From an uncultured Methylococcaceae bacterium (GTDB lineage: Bacteria > Pseudomonadota > Gammaproteobacteria > Methylococcales > Methylomonadaceae), in the NCBI GenBank assembly GCA_903859415.1, contig CAIOMN010000236.1, positions 1 through 64,000 of the forward strand: a stretch of 64,000 bases of DNA. Direction: 5' to 3'. Under the pieces are notes generated by a model. It did not search any database, was not told the origin of the DNA, and saw only the letters and a program-made list of their open reading frames with translations. The translations under genes were made by a program, and so were the position numbers. Shown piece by piece: positions 46,136 through 56,008 of this stretch (position 1 is its first letter; each line of letters begins with the position of its first letter).

Positions 46136-47895
46136 TACATGGATTCAGGTGTGTTAATATTCAAAATACCCAAGCCATTTGCCAACACTTGCCTCACTGC
46201 ACAGATTAAGTTCAATCTGGCATCACGAATACAAGCATCTTCAACAAGAAACTGATGAGCATTGTAATAAGTATGAAACTCATGTGACAACTCACGTAAA
46301 TAGAGCACTAATTGATGCGGCTCATATTGCAACGCGGCTTTTTCAAGAACTTCCGGGTAACGCGCTAGGCTTACTAATAGAGCATTTTCATGCTCTTCAG
46401 TCAATTTATTTAAATGCTCCATTCCCTGCTCAACATTTCTTTCCAAACTTTTCTCATCCAATTGCCGCAATACGCTGCAAACCCGTGCATGCGCATATTG
46501 CACATAAAACACCGGATTTTCATTAGACTTAGACGTCGCTAATTTCAAATCAAAGTCCATATGCTGCTCTGATCGGCGCATCACATAAAAGAAGCGTGCA
46601 GCATCTTTGCCCACTTCGTCCCTTAATTGCCGTAAAGTCACAAACTCACCAGAACGAGTAGACATCTGTACTCTTTCTTCGCCACGATAAAGTACAGCAA
46701 ATTGAACCAATAATACTTTCAGCTTGGACTCATCAGCCCCTAATGCCTGAATAGCGGCTCTTACCCTTGGCACATAACCGTGATGATCCGCTCCCCAGAT
46801 ATCAATAATCTGATCAAAACCCCGATCGAGTTTATTCATATGGTAAGCGATATCTGAAGCAAAATAAGTATACTGCCCATTCTCTCTTACGACTACTCGA
46901 TCTTTTTCATCACCCAATTGACTAGAGGCAAACCAGATTGCACCATCACGCTCATAAAGATGGTCTTTCTCACGCAGACGGGCCAGCGCTTTTTCAACAG
47001 AGCCATCATCCATTAAGTGACGCTCTGAAAACCACTCCTGATATTCAACACCAAATTCTTTTAAATCAACTTTAATGTCATCCAGAATGCTATCCAAGCC
47101 AATCTGAAAGAAATCGCGGTATTGCAAGGCTCCAAGTAATGTCTTGGCTCTCTGTATGAGCGCATCAATATGCAAATCTTTATCACCACCTTGTGGCTCA
47201 TCAGGCGTTATGTTTTCAAAGACCAAATCAATGGGTCTACGATAATCATTACCAGCATTTAGGTAAATGTCTCTAGCAATATCACGTACATACCCCCCAC
47301 GATAGCCATTGCTAGGAAAAACAACTTCTTCGCCACATTCTTCAAGATACCGTAACCAAACACTGGTTGCCAAAATATCCATCTGGCGTCCTGCATCATT
47401 AACATAGTATTCACGACAGACATCAAAACCAACCGCCTGCAGTAAATCAGCAACAGCAGAACCATAAGCGGCTCCTCGACCATGACCTACATGCAAAGGT
47501 CCGGTAGGATTGGCAGAAACAAATTCGACCTGAACCTTTTTACCCGCACCCACTTTACTTAACCCATACTCAAGCCCTTGAGCATAAATCTGACTAACAA
47601 CCTGGTACTGAGTATTCGGGTTAATAAAGAAATTAATAAAGCCTGGGCCTGCCAACTCTACTTTTGTAACCGCATCATGGGCCGGTAATGCCGCGATAAT
47701 TCGGGCAGCAAGCTCTCTTGGATTTGATTTTGCTGGTTTTGCCAACAACAAAGCCAAGTTTGAAGCAAAGTCTCCATGCGAAGCATCACGAGTGCGGTCT
47801 ATCGTTATCTGTGGAATAGTTTCTATATCCAGAACGCCTTCTGCTTTAAGACTTTCAATGGCTTGCAGAATGAGTTCTTCTAATTTCTTTTTCAT
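46135..47895 (-). CDS. argS: Arginyl-tRNA synthetase
   Basis: A 586-aa class I aminoacyl-tRNA synthetase. The N-terminal Add-1 domain (about residues 1-100) is followed by the catalytic core with [20 protein letters not shown] (about 125-144) holding the HIGH-like HVGH, and by the KMSKS equivalent [13 protein letters not shown] near residue 405. The C-terminal anticodon-binding helical domain begins near 465. The length matches E. coli ArgS (577 aa). The priA gene lies 78 bp upstream on the same strand. Confidence 0.98.
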   Translation of the reverse strand: MKKKLEELILQAIESLKAEGVLDIETIPQITIDRTRDASHGDFASNLALLLAKPAKSNPRELAARIIAALPAHDAVTKVELAGPGFINFFINPNTQYQVVSQIYAQGLEYGLSKVGAGKKVQVEFVSANPTGPLHVGHGRGAAYGSAVADLLQAVGFDVCREYYVNDAGRQMDILATSVWLRYLEECGEEVVFPSNGYRGGYVRDIARDIYLNAGNDYRRPIDLVFENITPDEPQGGDKDLHIDALIQRAKTLLGALQYRDFFQIGLDSILDDIKVDLKEFGVEYQEWFSERHLMDDGSVEKALARLREKDHLYERDGAIWFASSQLGDEKDRVVVRENGQYTYFASDIAYHMNKLDRGFDQIIDIWGADHHGYVPRVRAAIQALGADESKLKVLLVQFAVLYRGEERVQMSTRSGEFVTLRQLRDEVGKDAARFFYVMRRSEQHMDFDLKLATSKSNENPVFYVQYAHARVCSVLRQLDEKSLERNVEQGMEHLNKLTEEHENALLVSLARYPEVLEKAALQYEPHQLVLYLRELSHEFHTYYNAHQFLVEDACIRDARLNLICAVRQVLANGLGILNINTPESM

Positions 47896-47973
47896 TGCTT
47901 CACTGCGTAGTTAAATCGGATAAATATTTACACATTATCCATTAAAATAAGCGGATTATCCATTCAATCAATC

Positions 47974-50184
47974 TCAATATAAATCGACAGGATCAACATC
48001 TAACGACCAGCGTACTTTTTTAGCCTGTTTAAGCTTGGCAATTTCTGTTATTAATGCATCAAGCAAAACATGCAACTCCTTTCGCCTTACGTTTTGAAAC
48101 AACAATTGATATCGATAAAGACCGGCACGCCGGGCCATAGGAGCAAAGACAGGACCTAATACCTGAGTCTGTCCAGTGTTATGTTTTTCTATTAGCATAG
48201 TCAACGCCTTAAAGAAAAGCTGTGGCATCTTGATATCTACGGCTTGTACTCTTAATAAAGCCTGATAACTAAAAGGGGGTAAAGCGGCTGCTTTTCTCTC
48301 TTGTAAAGCAGATTTAGCAAAACTACGATAACCTTGTTGTATTAACGTCACCAACAGAGGATGATCAGGTTGTCGGGTTTGCATAATGACTTTTCCTGGC
48401 TTATCAGCTCTCCCCGCTCGACCAGACACCTGCACAATCATTTGGGCTAATTTTTCAGCCGCGTGAAAATCAATACTAAATAGGCCACTATCGACATCCA
48501 GAATAGCCACCAGGGTGACATTAGGAAAATGATGTCCTTTAGCCAACATTTGAGTGCCTAAAATAATATCAACATGTCCTGCATTAATTTGTTGCAAGTA
48601 ATTCTCTAACGCCCCCTTTCGTTGCGTAGAGTCACGATCTAAACGAACCGTGACTTTATCTTTAAAAATATCGGCAAGCGCTTGTTCAACACGCTCAGTC
48701 CCTAGTCCTAAGGGAATTAACTCTCCAACCTTACACGCTGGACATTGTTTAAGTAATGCTTGTTCTTGACCGCAATGATGGCATTTTAAATGTGCCGCAT
48801 CGAAATGGATCACCATATTGGCATCACAGCGCTGACAACGGGCTACCCAACCACAACCATGACAAATTAACGTGGGAGCAAATCCACGCCTATTTAAAAA
48901 CAGTAAGACCTGTTCATTTTTGGCGAGGGTTTTATGCATCTCCACTACCAACGCTTCAGACAAGCCTTCCTGTATTCTCTTATTACGAATATCCATTAAT
49001 TGTAAGACAGGTGCCAGTGCAGTACCTGCCCGCTCGGGTAAGTGTAATAATTGATAGCGTTGTTTATCGACGTTATACAAACTTTCCAGGGACGGTGTCG
49101 CCGAACCTAACAGAACAGGAATATGTAACTGTTTTCCCCTGACCACTGCAATATCCCGCGCCGAAAACCGAAAGCCCTCTTGCTGTTTAAAGGAGGCATC
49201 ATGTTCTTCATCAAGGATGATTAAACCGGGGTTCTTGAGTGGCGTAAATAAAGCCGAACGGGTACCTAACATAATTGAACAAGTGCCCTGTTTCAACTGC
49301 ACCCATGCTGCTTGTCGTTGCTTATCGGTCAGCTTGGAATGTGATAGGGCGATATCAACAGCAAAGCGTTGTTTAAAGCGATCTTCAAGTTGAGGGGTTA
49401 AGGTAATTTCTGGCACTAGAATTAATACTTGTTGCCCTCGCTCTAATACCGACTGGATAATCTGTAAATAAACCTCAGTCTTACCGCTGCCCGTTACACC
49501 TTCTAATAGAAATACCCCAAACTGCCCCAGCTTTTGACATACACTATCAATCGCCTGCTGTTGCTGAGGATTACAATTCAGTGGAGGATTACGAATAATT
49601 GCTTTAGACTCAGCAAACACCGAATCGGTCAGTTCCATACTTACTAACTCTTTACGGATTAACGCCGTCACAGCAGGACGCCAGTGATCATTCCACGCAG
49701 TTAACTCAGCCTCGGATAAATCATGCGTACTGGCCTGAAACTTATCCAGAACACTTTTTTGTTTAGGGCTGCGCTTTAAAGTATTGCTATCAGTCGTTCG
49801 CCCTAACTCAGTCAATGCAAAATGCTTTTCTGTCTTGATCGTCATCGCTTTGCCTTGACGAAGTGCATTGGGAATAGCTGTACTAATCACTTCACCTAAG
49901 GGATGATGATAATAATGGCTCGCCCAATGCAATAACTGTAAATCTTTGGCTGACAACAAGGGCTTATCATCTAACACACTTAGTACGTGTTTTAATTTAT
50001 CCGTGTCCAACTCACTGTGTTCAGTCACTTCAATCAGCACAGCTGTCTTGGTACCTTTTCCAAAAGGTACTTCTAAGCGCACCCCTGGTTTAATCAAAGC
50101 ACCATCAACGCCTTCAGGGGCAAGATAATCAAACAAACGGTAAAGAGGCACCGGAAGAGCAACTTTAAAAATCAGCGGTCTCAT
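47974..50184 (-). CDS. priA: Primosomal protein N' (replication-restart helicase)
   Basis: A 736-aa 3'-5' DNA helicase that restarts collapsed replication forks. A 3'-binding domain (about residues 1-105) is followed by the helicase core: Walker A LLEGVTGSGKTEVYLQ (about 225-240), DEEHD (about 325-329), GSATPS and the QMLAKGHHFPNVTLV motif. The zinc-binding cysteines are in CHGCGWVARCQRCD and CHHCGQEQALLKQCPAC (about 440-485). The start lies only 3 bp after the jetD stop, an unusual neighbour that could place priA under jet transcription. Confidence 0.97.
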   Translation of the reverse strand: MRPLIFKVALPVPLYRLFDYLAPEGVDGALIKPGVRLEVPFGKGTKTAVLIEVTEHSELDTDKLKHVLSVLDDKPLLSAKDLQLLHWASHYYHHPLGEVISTAIPNALRQGKAMTIKTEKHFALTELGRTTDSNTLKRSPKQKSVLDKFQASTHDLSEAELTAWNDHWRPAVTALIRKELVSMELTDSVFAESKAIIRNPPLNCNPQQQQAIDSVCQKLGQFGVFLLEGVTGSGKTEVYLQIIQSVLERGQQVLILVPEITLTPQLEDRFKQRFAVDIALSHSKLTDKQRQAAWVQLKQGTCSIMLGTRSALFTPLKNPGLIILDEEHDASFKQQEGFRFSARDIAVVRGKQLHIPVLLGSATPSLESLYNVDKQRYQLLHLPERAGTALAPVLQLMDIRNKRIQEGLSEALVVEMHKTLAKNEQVLLFLNRRGFAPTLICHGCGWVARCQRCDANMVIHFDAAHLKCHHCGQEQALLKQCPACKVGELIPLGLGTERVEQALADIFKDKVTVRLDRDSTQRKGALENYLQQINAGHVDIILGTQMLAKGHHFPNVTLVAILDVDSGLFSIDFHAAEKLAQMIVQVSGRAGRADKPGKVIMQTRQPDHPLLVTLIQQGYRSFAKSALQERKAAALPPFSYQALLRVQAVDIKMPQLFFKALTMLIEKHNTGQTQVLGPVFAPMARRAGLYRYQLLFQNVRRKELHVLLDALITEIAKLKQAKKVRWSLDVDPVDLY

Positions 50185-50187
50185 AGG

Positions 50188-51063
50188 TTATAACCAGATC
50201 GCTTCTTGTTCTAACACTTTACCGTAGCGTTGCGATAACTGGCCCAGCTTAATAAAGTCTTCTGTTAATAAGTCCAGCGTGCTGAGTTTTTGAAAGGCGT
50301 TTTCAAAGACTTGTCGAGTGTTTAACCACACCTCTGCATTACCGTAGCGGGGTAATTTATCTTCCCAATCCGATAGCCAATAAAACTGTAAAGTCGTCTC
50401 AGGAGGGAGTGCTTGTTTTAAGCGTACATAGTTACTTAAGCCCACGCCATCATAATCGGGAAATAAGATCACGGTATCAGCACGTTTGTAGCTTGAGAAC
50501 CAGTGTAATAATAATTCAGATAACTGTCCGCCATAGTAGACAAGGCAGCCTGTAAAATCGGCAGGCAACCAGTCACATTGATCAAACAAAGCCTGATTTT
50601 CGACTAATAGTATCGAACCAGTACACTGCCAAGTCGATTCAGCTTTAATTTGCAGACTGGCTACCCCAAAGCGTTCGGTTAAATCTGCGACCTTCAAGCT
50701 ATGGGTGTAATCTTGCCAAACGACCTTGGCATCCCAAGCTTTCATAAGCAGATAGTAACAAGCGTGTCGGGTCTTTCCGGTCTTACTGCTTCTATCCAAG
50801 CCTATATTACGACTGCGTTCTGGAATATCAGCCGGTAAGTCATTCACGTCTATCGGGTGCTGTTGTCGTAGATAGTTGAGTACACTTTGGCGATTAAGCA
50901 CTTTATAAACCGTACTTCTACCTTGTTTAACCAGTTCTAGTAACCGGGTATCCCGAGCAAACTGTTCTAAGGCTTGCCGTTGTTTCGATGTAAAAGCAGA
51001 CGCTGTTAAGGTCGGCTCATCCTCCTCTATCAGACGCCTTAAAGCTTCTGTAAGCATACTCAT
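50188..51063 (-). CDS. jetD: Wadjet/Mks TOPRIM nuclease subunit JetD (MksG)
   Basis: A 291-aa protein matching the JetD/MksG nuclease of plasmid-restricting condensins. The N-terminal 100 residues look like winged-helix arms. The TOPRIM domain has Glu155 in ILLVENQ and the Asp pair 203/205 in FPDYDGVG, the metal-binding residues needed to cut DNA. A helical tail ends LEQEAIWL. It is at the short end for JetD (many are near 380-400 aa), which fits the MksG type. The start overlaps jetC by 4 bp (ATGA). In characterised systems JetABC extrudes a DNA loop and JetD cuts small closed circles. Confidence 0.85.
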   Translation of the reverse strand: MSMLTEALRRLIEEDEPTLTASAFTSKQRQALEQFARDTRLLELVKQGRSTVYKVLNRQSVLNYLRQQHPIDVNDLPADIPERSRNIGLDRSSKTGKTRHACYYLLMKAWDAKVVWQDYTHSLKVADLTERFGVASLQIKAESTWQCTGSILLVENQALFDQCDWLPADFTGCLVYYGGQLSELLLHWFSSYKRADTVILFPDYDGVGLSNYVRLKQALPPETTLQFYWLSDWEDKLPRYGNAEVWLNTRQVFENAFQKLSTLDLLTEDFIKLGQLSQRYGKVLEQEAIWL

Positions 51064-53885
51064 GCAGGTTCATTGACCAGGTCATCAAACGCTTCATTAC
51101 TCAGGGGTTCTAAAATTTGCCAATTGATGCGGCTAATATAGTTCTTACCGTTTGTAGTGCCAATCGGCACACAATACCGTGCGGTGATTTGAGGCTCAGG
51201 GGAAGCGAAGATCAGCGTAAAACCAAATTCAGCGGCAATTTCTATTAAGTTGCGTTGATTACGTTGATCCAATGAGGCCGCTTCATCCAGATAACATGCG
51301 GTCTTAATGGCTTTACGAGGATCTTGCATTTGGTTCAACATCGCCAAGCCGGTAATCAGTTTAGCCATTAATACGGTTCCATTAGAGGCGGCACTGTCCA
51401 TATCTTCAAACTCTGCGGGGGCCTGATTTTCTTTAGCAATAATAAACACCAGTCTGAATAGATGCTCTACCCTTAGACCGCCTCGTGCTTCACCTTCTTT
51501 AATTAAAATATCTTTAGCGCGATTCAGCTCTTTATCATCCAGTACGGTGTTTTGATCAAATAAATCGAATGAATCTCCCGACTCAACTAATTCAGAGGTA
51601 GAGATTAAGATTTGTATGGCTTTAACCAGTGAGTCTTCCTCTCTGGGTTCTATTTTAAAGACCTTTAAATCAGATAACTGGCGTTTATTAATCTTATGAT
51701 TAAACTCGCGCATCCGACGTTTAAGGGTTTCCAGGCTGTCTCGTAAATCACGTAAAATTGCTGCGACTTGTACCACGGCAGAACGGGCTTTGCGTTCGAT
51801 GGCGGCTTGTTCTTTACTTAAATTAGCTGTGTAGGCAAATAAGGCTTCTAGCTCTTGTTCAATGGAGTCCTGGTTTTGAAACTTATTCACCCCGTCGATA
51901 TGTAAATCACTCAATTGACGATGCAAGGTATCATCTAAATCTCTAAGGCGGCGGCAATCTTTATTATAAATCTCGATATGATCCGCTAAGCTAGACATCA
52001 CCCACGTGGCGGTTTCCATGTAGGGTATAAACGGGAGTTGTTCCAGAAACGTAAACGGCGCTTGTTGATCCAGGCGTTGTTGCCGCGCTTGATGAATGCG
52101 TTGGTGCTGATTCAGTAACTCTTTTTGGGCGCCTTTACTGTGTTCTTGTTGCTGAGTGAGATTTTTCTTCTGATCTGAAAGCGTCGCTTCTTCGTGTGTT
52201 AATTCTGCAAGCTTTGCTGTGCAGTCTGTGAGTTGTTGCTGTCTGGCTGAAGCCGTTTCTTGTAAGGATAACCAGATTTGATAGTCTTTTATATCGGTAT
52301 CTAACCGATTTATTTGTTGTTCTAAGTGAGTTTGCTCGGCCTTTTGTTTCGCTAGGGTTTCAACCGTTTGCAGTAACTGTTGATACTCGGCTAATTGACG
52401 GACGATATCATCAAACTCTGTTTCCAGTTCTTGCGCGGTTTTAATTGTTAGATTGGGCTCTAAGGATGATAAATCTAACGATAAGCCCGGAAGTGTTAAT
52501 TGTTCTGCTGTTAAGTGTTTGTCTAGTAAGGCCGCAAAGGATTGAAAGGCGGCGCCGTCGGTTAATTGCGCAGTATTATCTGTTCCTACAGGCAAGCTTA
52601 AAACCGATTTAGCTAATAAACGGGTTAGCAGATCAAACTGATGAGTCGGTAATAAGCTTTGCAGTTGTAGATATAAATTATTATGCAGACTGGCTAATTG
52701 GCGTTTAAGAGCCTGTTGCTCTTGTTCCAGTTTCGTAATAGTCCGTTTAATCGCGTCAGTGGAGGTTTGTTGTTCGGCATTTTTAATCACTCTAACCAAC
52801 TCATCGCGTTGCTCTTGCAATAGTTCGCGTTGGGTTTGCAGTTGTTTTAAGTCACTGACAAACTCAAAACGAATACTGAGTTCTTGATGTTCCTGATCAA
52901 TTTTCTGTTGTACTTTTAAAGTGGCATCTACCCCGGCCTGTTCTTTGTAAATGGCTTTTTGTCGGCTTTCTAGGTTTTGAACCGTCAGTGTTAAAGCCTG
53001 TTGTTGCTGGGTAAACTGCTCATTCTCTTTATGGTAGTACGCTTCCCACTCATTAAGTCCGTGTTCTAAGGTGGGACGCCAAGCAATTAATTTGCCTCTT
53101 AAACTGCGTTGCTGTTGTTGACTGTCTTCCATACTGGCAATACGTGCTTGATTGCGAAACACCACGTCATACTGGGATTTATCATAATTAACATCAGCAA
53201 AGGATTTATCCCACTCGTTTTTAAAATCAACATTACGATCCTGTAAGTCGTTTTTAAAGATTTCTAGTAGATAGTTTTTAACTTCTCGACTGTCTAAACG
53301 ATCTAAGCGTAAAGTGCGCGTTAAGATACGTTGATACGTGGCAGCTTGCGAGGTGAACTCTAAAGGGAATATGGTTAAATCGGGTTCATCAGTGCGTTGT
53401 TTTTGTTTGTTGCCATAGAGTAAGGCACGCAATTCTGGTTGTGGATAAATCTTGGCGGGTTTTCCGCGTTCAAATAAGCGGGCCATTAATTTTGGTTGCG
53501 CGACTAGCTTGCCATCGTCTAAACGATAGTCGTCTAAGTCAAGGCTGCCTTGATAAGCAAAGTATTCATAGTCATGACTTAAGCCTTTACCCACACAACC
53601 AATCACTGCCATGCCTGATGGCAATAATATCTCTAATAAGATATAAGCGCTGTTATCCGGAAAATAAAAGCGCTTGGTGTTTTCAAAACTATGCGCCCCA
53701 AAGTCCATGTGCTGCTTGTTAAGGATTAACAGAAATTGTAAGGCATTAATCAAGCTGGTTTTGCCCGTATTATTGGGTGCAATAATAGACACCGAATCAT
53801 CCAGCGGTAATTCGGCACGACTATAACCCGCACTATTAAGTAAGACTAGCTTTTGAAAGCCATATTGAATAAGACTCACCGTCAT
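51060..53885 (-). CDS. jetC: Wadjet/Mks SMC-like ATPase JetC (MksB)
   Basis: A 941-aa MukB/MksB-like SMC protein, the loop-extruding motor of the complex. The N-terminal ATPase half has Walker A PNNTGKTSL (residues 37-45). Long Gln/Glu/Leu-rich coiled coils run about 255-450 and 490-720, flanking a short hinge-like segment near 450-490. The C-terminal half has Walker B CYLDEAASLD (866-873 for LDEAASLD) and IFASPEP. The length fits MksB better than the larger MukB. A low-quality AGGA directly abuts the ATG. Its usual upstream partners jetA and jetB are not adjacent but 8.1 kb away at 62010-63808. Confidence 0.9.
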   Translation of the reverse strand: MTVSLIQYGFQKLVLLNSAGYSRAELPLDDSVSIIAPNNTGKTSLINALQFLLILNKQHMDFGAHSFENTKRFYFPDNSAYILLEILLPSGMAVIGCVGKGLSHDYEYFAYQGSLDLDDYRLDDGKLVAQPKLMARLFERGKPAKIYPQPELRALLYGNKQKQRTDEPDLTIFPLEFTSQAATYQRILTRTLRLDRLDSREVKNYLLEIFKNDLQDRNVDFKNEWDKSFADVNYDKSQYDVVFRNQARIASMEDSQQQQRSLRGKLIAWRPTLEHGLNEWEAYYHKENEQFTQQQQALTLTVQNLESRQKAIYKEQAGVDATLKVQQKIDQEHQELSIRFEFVSDLKQLQTQRELLQEQRDELVRVIKNAEQQTSTDAIKRTITKLEQEQQALKRQLASLHNNLYLQLQSLLPTHQFDLLTRLLAKSVLSLPVGTDNTAQLTDGAAFQSFAALLDKHLTAEQLTLPGLSLDLSSLEPNLTIKTAQELETEFDDIVRQLAEYQQLLQTVETLAKQKAEQTHLEQQINRLDTDIKDYQIWLSLQETASARQQQLTDCTAKLAELTHEEATLSDQKKNLTQQQEHSKGAQKELLNQHQRIHQARQQRLDQQAPFTFLEQLPFIPYMETATWVMSSLADHIEIYNKDCRRLRDLDDTLHRQLSDLHIDGVNKFQNQDSIEQELEALFAYTANLSKEQAAIERKARSAVVQVAAILRDLRDSLETLKRRMREFNHKINKRQLSDLKVFKIEPREEDSLVKAIQILISTSELVESGDSFDLFDQNTVLDDKELNRAKDILIKEGEARGGLRVEHLFRLVFIIAKENQAPAEFEDMDSAASNGTVLMAKLITGLAMLNQMQDPRKAIKTACYLDEAASLDQRNQRNLIEIAAEFGFTLIFASPEPQITARYCVPIGTTNGKNYISRINWQILEPLSNEAFDDLVNEPA

Positions 53886-54014
53886 TCCTGCTTCAAGATT
53901 TATAAAGATATTGATTTGATAATTCGCGTTCTGTTGATAGATTAAACCAAGAATCTCGAAAACCTGAATTTCTTAAGATTCAACTTATGGTATTTGACAT
54001 CTAATATTCTCTTT

Positions 54015-54344
54015 TTAGAGTAACAGTGTAGCAATAGCTGACTTAGCATTACACTGTGCTATGGCTTCTTCTAACTGTACTTCATTCAGTTTATGTTTAA
54101 TAGCTTCAGCGCCATTGAAATCAAACGCCTGATAATCTTTTTTGGCAAAGGTAACGATTTGGCATTTCTTGAAGGGCATATTTTCAAACGGCATTGTTGC
54201 AGGGTTCTGGCTTATTGGTGCAGTCTCTTCCAAACTGGGCGCATAAATCAAAAACTCACCTTTCATAGCGAGTACAGCACGATATTGATTGGCAGTGGTC
54301 AAATATAAACTACCGACTTCAACCTCTTTTTCTTTTAATCTCAT
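54015..54344 (-). CDS. Hypothetical 109-aa protein upstream of jetC
   Basis: No family recognised. The N-terminal half is beta-rich (VEVGSLYLTT, RAVLAMKGEFLIYAP), followed by a loop rich in Pro/Met and a C-terminal helix (AEAIKHKLNEVQLEEAIAQ). It has no signal peptide or membrane segment. It ends 129 bp before jetC on the same strand and starts 110 bp after the end of a truncated vapC, so it could be either cargo of the insertion or a new first gene of the jetCD transcript. Confidence 0.55.
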   Translation of the reverse strand: MRLKEKEVEVGSLYLTTANQYRAVLAMKGEFLIYAPSLEETAPISQNPATMPFENMPFKKCQIVTFAKKDYQAFDFNGAEAIKHKLNEVQLEEAIAQCNAKSAIATLLL

Positions 54345-54453
54345 CTTGTTAAATACCTGGGTTTATTTTGATTCTACAAGTTTAATTAGCATTGATTTAA
54401 TTATCACATAAAAAAAAATAAGACATAAAATCGTATGTCAAAATGGCACACAT

Positions 54454-54678
54454 TCAACTACGCAAGGCTGGGATAATTTCAAATGCACCCGTAAAAAACG
54501 CCTTATCACACATCTTACCTATACGGTACTTGGTAGCAATTTCCCAAGCGGATGCACCGCTGACAAAAATTTGATGCTTTGGATTTTTAATAATTTCCCG
54601 ACTTTCAGAGCACAATTTAGGATCATCAAACACCCACCACAATAAAACATGGGTATCGAGCAGATAATTCATTCCCAT
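54454..54678 (-). pseudogene. C-terminally truncated VapC PIN toxin
   Basis: The frame encodes only 74 residues of a PIN-domain ribonuclease that is normally about 125-130 aa. The N-terminal catalytic Asp segment NYLLDTHVLLWW and the second motif SGASAWEIATKYRIGK are intact. The frame then ends at PALRS, and the C-terminal motif that completes the active site (typically HRDPFDR) is not found in any frame downstream. The true start is probably the second Met (54672), which overlaps the antitoxin stop as ATGA. Toxicity is not expected. Confidence 0.8.
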
Positions 54679-54875
54679 GCGTCTAACTCTATATCGGGCA
54701 AAGGCTCAAAAAATGCGTCACCTAATTGGCCTTTTAAAAGTCCAGGTTTACGCTCAACATTTGTTGATACCGGATCAAGTGTCATAAAAATAACTTCCGT
54801 ACGACGATGACGAAACTCAGGAGGAATCGGAATCACATCTTGTGGGTCTTCAATAATCTGGCGAATGGCAAGCAT
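54669..54875 (-). CDS. VapB-like antitoxin (DUF2281-type tail)
   Basis: A 68-aa antitoxin. The N-terminal part (DVIPIPPEFRHRRTEVIFM, about residues 13-31) is a swapped-hairpin-like DNA-binding strand pair. The tail KPGLLKGQLGDAFFEPLPDIELDAWE-like block (positions 43-68, key residues LKGQLG and PLPD) resembles the toxin-binding end of VapB partners of PIN toxins. Its cognate toxin is truncated, so it may persist as an orphan antitoxin or a cross-reacting anti-addiction factor. Confidence 0.7.
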   Translation of the reverse strand: MLAIRQIIEDPQDVIPIPPEFRHRRTEVIFMTLDPVSTNVERKPGLLKGQLGDAFFEPLPDIELDAWE

Positions 54876-54967
54876 GTTTTATACTCCTATTGTTTTATCA
54901 TTTCTGCAGTCAATTATTATGGTGACGGCTATAGTATTCATAGTGTTTCCGGCTCTTGAATAATAAC

Positions 54968-55078
54968 TTAAGAAAGTCTAACACAGTCATTCATGGCTAT
55001 TCCAAGGGCTGCGTTAAAATAGTATCCACGAAAATTACAGGCGGGTGTTATATCAACTTCTATCTCAAGTGCCTGCAT
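54968..55078 (-). pseudogene. Antitoxin 5' remnant
   Basis: A 36-codon frame beginning MQALEIEVDITP, which matches the opening of the other antitoxins nearby (MQAIELQATID and MQAYFETEVIL), with GAGGTAA eight bases upstream inside the end of the preceding PIN gene. After about 12 residues the similarity is lost. It is probably what is left of another vapB after a deletion. Confidence 0.4.
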
Positions 55079-55085
55079 GAACAAT

Positions 55086-55505
55086 TTACCTCGTCATAAC
55101 CTCCAAACTATCCATATCTAGAACTTTCAAGTTTTTCAGAAGCTTATCATTAACCAATTTAACCAACTGTTGATCATTGGTCCAAAATTGATCACATACG
55201 TCTAATGCGGCTGCGAGGTGCAAGGCATCGGGAGTTTTCAAGTTATGAATAACACGTAACTCTGTTGCTTGCTCAAAAACGCTTCTATTCAAATCAATCA
55301 AATGGCAGTCTTTAAAAAAATACTCATAGACGTTTAAAAATATTTTTTGATTCTCGCGTAACGCCTTTATTCTCGATTCAAGCCGGACTAACTCACTGCT
55401 AAAAACAATTTTACCTAGCAAAGCCCGTTTTAAAATTTGTTGCTGCTGCGAATTTCCTTCAATTAAATGAATAACCATACAGGCGTCTAAATAAACACGC
55501 TGCAT
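55086..55505 (-). CDS. PIN-domain toxin (VapC-like)
   Basis: A 139-aa PIN ribonuclease that appears complete. Acidic active-site positions are all present: Asp in YLDACMVIHLIEG (about residue 7), Glu in SSELVRLESR (about 38-44), Asp in KTPDALHLAAAL (about 94) and Asp in FWTNDQQLV (about 112). It overlaps its antitoxin by one base. This is the only full-length toxin among the modules in this stretch. Confidence 0.8.
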   Translation of the reverse strand: MQRVYLDACMVIHLIEGNSQQQQILKRALLGKIVFSSELVRLESRIKALRENQKIFLNVYEYFFKDCHLIDLNRSVFEQATELRVIHNLKTPDALHLAAALDVCDQFWTNDQQLVKLVNDKLLKNLKVLDMDSLEVMTR

Positions 55506-55750
55506 TAGATTTCACCCCAACTATCTCGCTCTTCTTTTATCTGTTTTATAATATCTTCATCAGAGCGTCCTTGTACATTCAGTGGCAACGTGGATAAAAA
55601 TTGACTAAGATTCCCTTTCTCAGTCATGTTTTCTTCTTTCTCATAAATCACTGCGATCCGAACTCTCCCTGCCGGAATTTCATCGGGTAACTGAAGATTT
55701 AAATGATGATTTACAGGTAAAATAACTTCTGTTTCAAAATAGGCTTGCAT
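55505..55750 (-). CDS. Antitoxin of the PIN toxin
   Basis: An 81-aa protein. The N-terminal domain (FETEVILPVNHHLNLQLPDEIPAGRVRIAVIYE, about residues 5-37, key LQLP and P-GRVRI) is AbrB/swapped-hairpin-like. The acidic C-terminal helix DEDIIKQIKEERDSWGE would wrap the PIN toxin. Start and stop join the toxin gene as TAATG. It is of a different type from the DUF2281-tailed antitoxins on both sides. Confidence 0.75.
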   Translation of the reverse strand: MQAYFETEVILPVNHHLNLQLPDEIPAGRVRIAVIYEKEENMTEKGNLSQFLSTLPLNVQGRSDEDIIKQIKEERDSWGEI

Positions 55751-55888
55751 AATCTTTTCCTTGGTAATTTTACTGATTTAATCAATCAACACGGTATCAT
55801 TTATTGGGTTTTTCTTGAGCGTGTGATAAATATTGGTTCTATAAGAATTTACAGCCGATGCCCTCGATTCCTCTGCGTTTCATCGAGG

Positions 55889-56008
55889 CTACTTGCTAAC
55901 AAACAACTCATTAGCTGGATCATTACAAACAAGATGCAATGCGGGTGATAGTTTTGCAGGCTCATCATTAAGCTATAAAAATATATGGGTATCCAACAGA
56001 AACCTCAT
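55889..56008 (-). pseudogene. VapC remnant with in-frame stop
   Basis: The frame starts MRFLLDTHIFL, an ideal PIN N-terminus, then has TAG where VapC proteins have Trp, and continues LNDEPAKLSP...CNDPANELFVSK before a second stop. Everything after about residue 40 is missing. The ATG overlaps the TGA of the frameshifted antitoxin upstream, so the operon layout survives although both genes are broken. Confidence 0.75.

Noticed and set aside
50188-53885. Chromosomal MukBEF condensin
   Set aside because: The SMC is about 941 aa, far shorter than MukB, and is followed by a TOPRIM nuclease, which marks the plasmid-defence Mks/Jet type.
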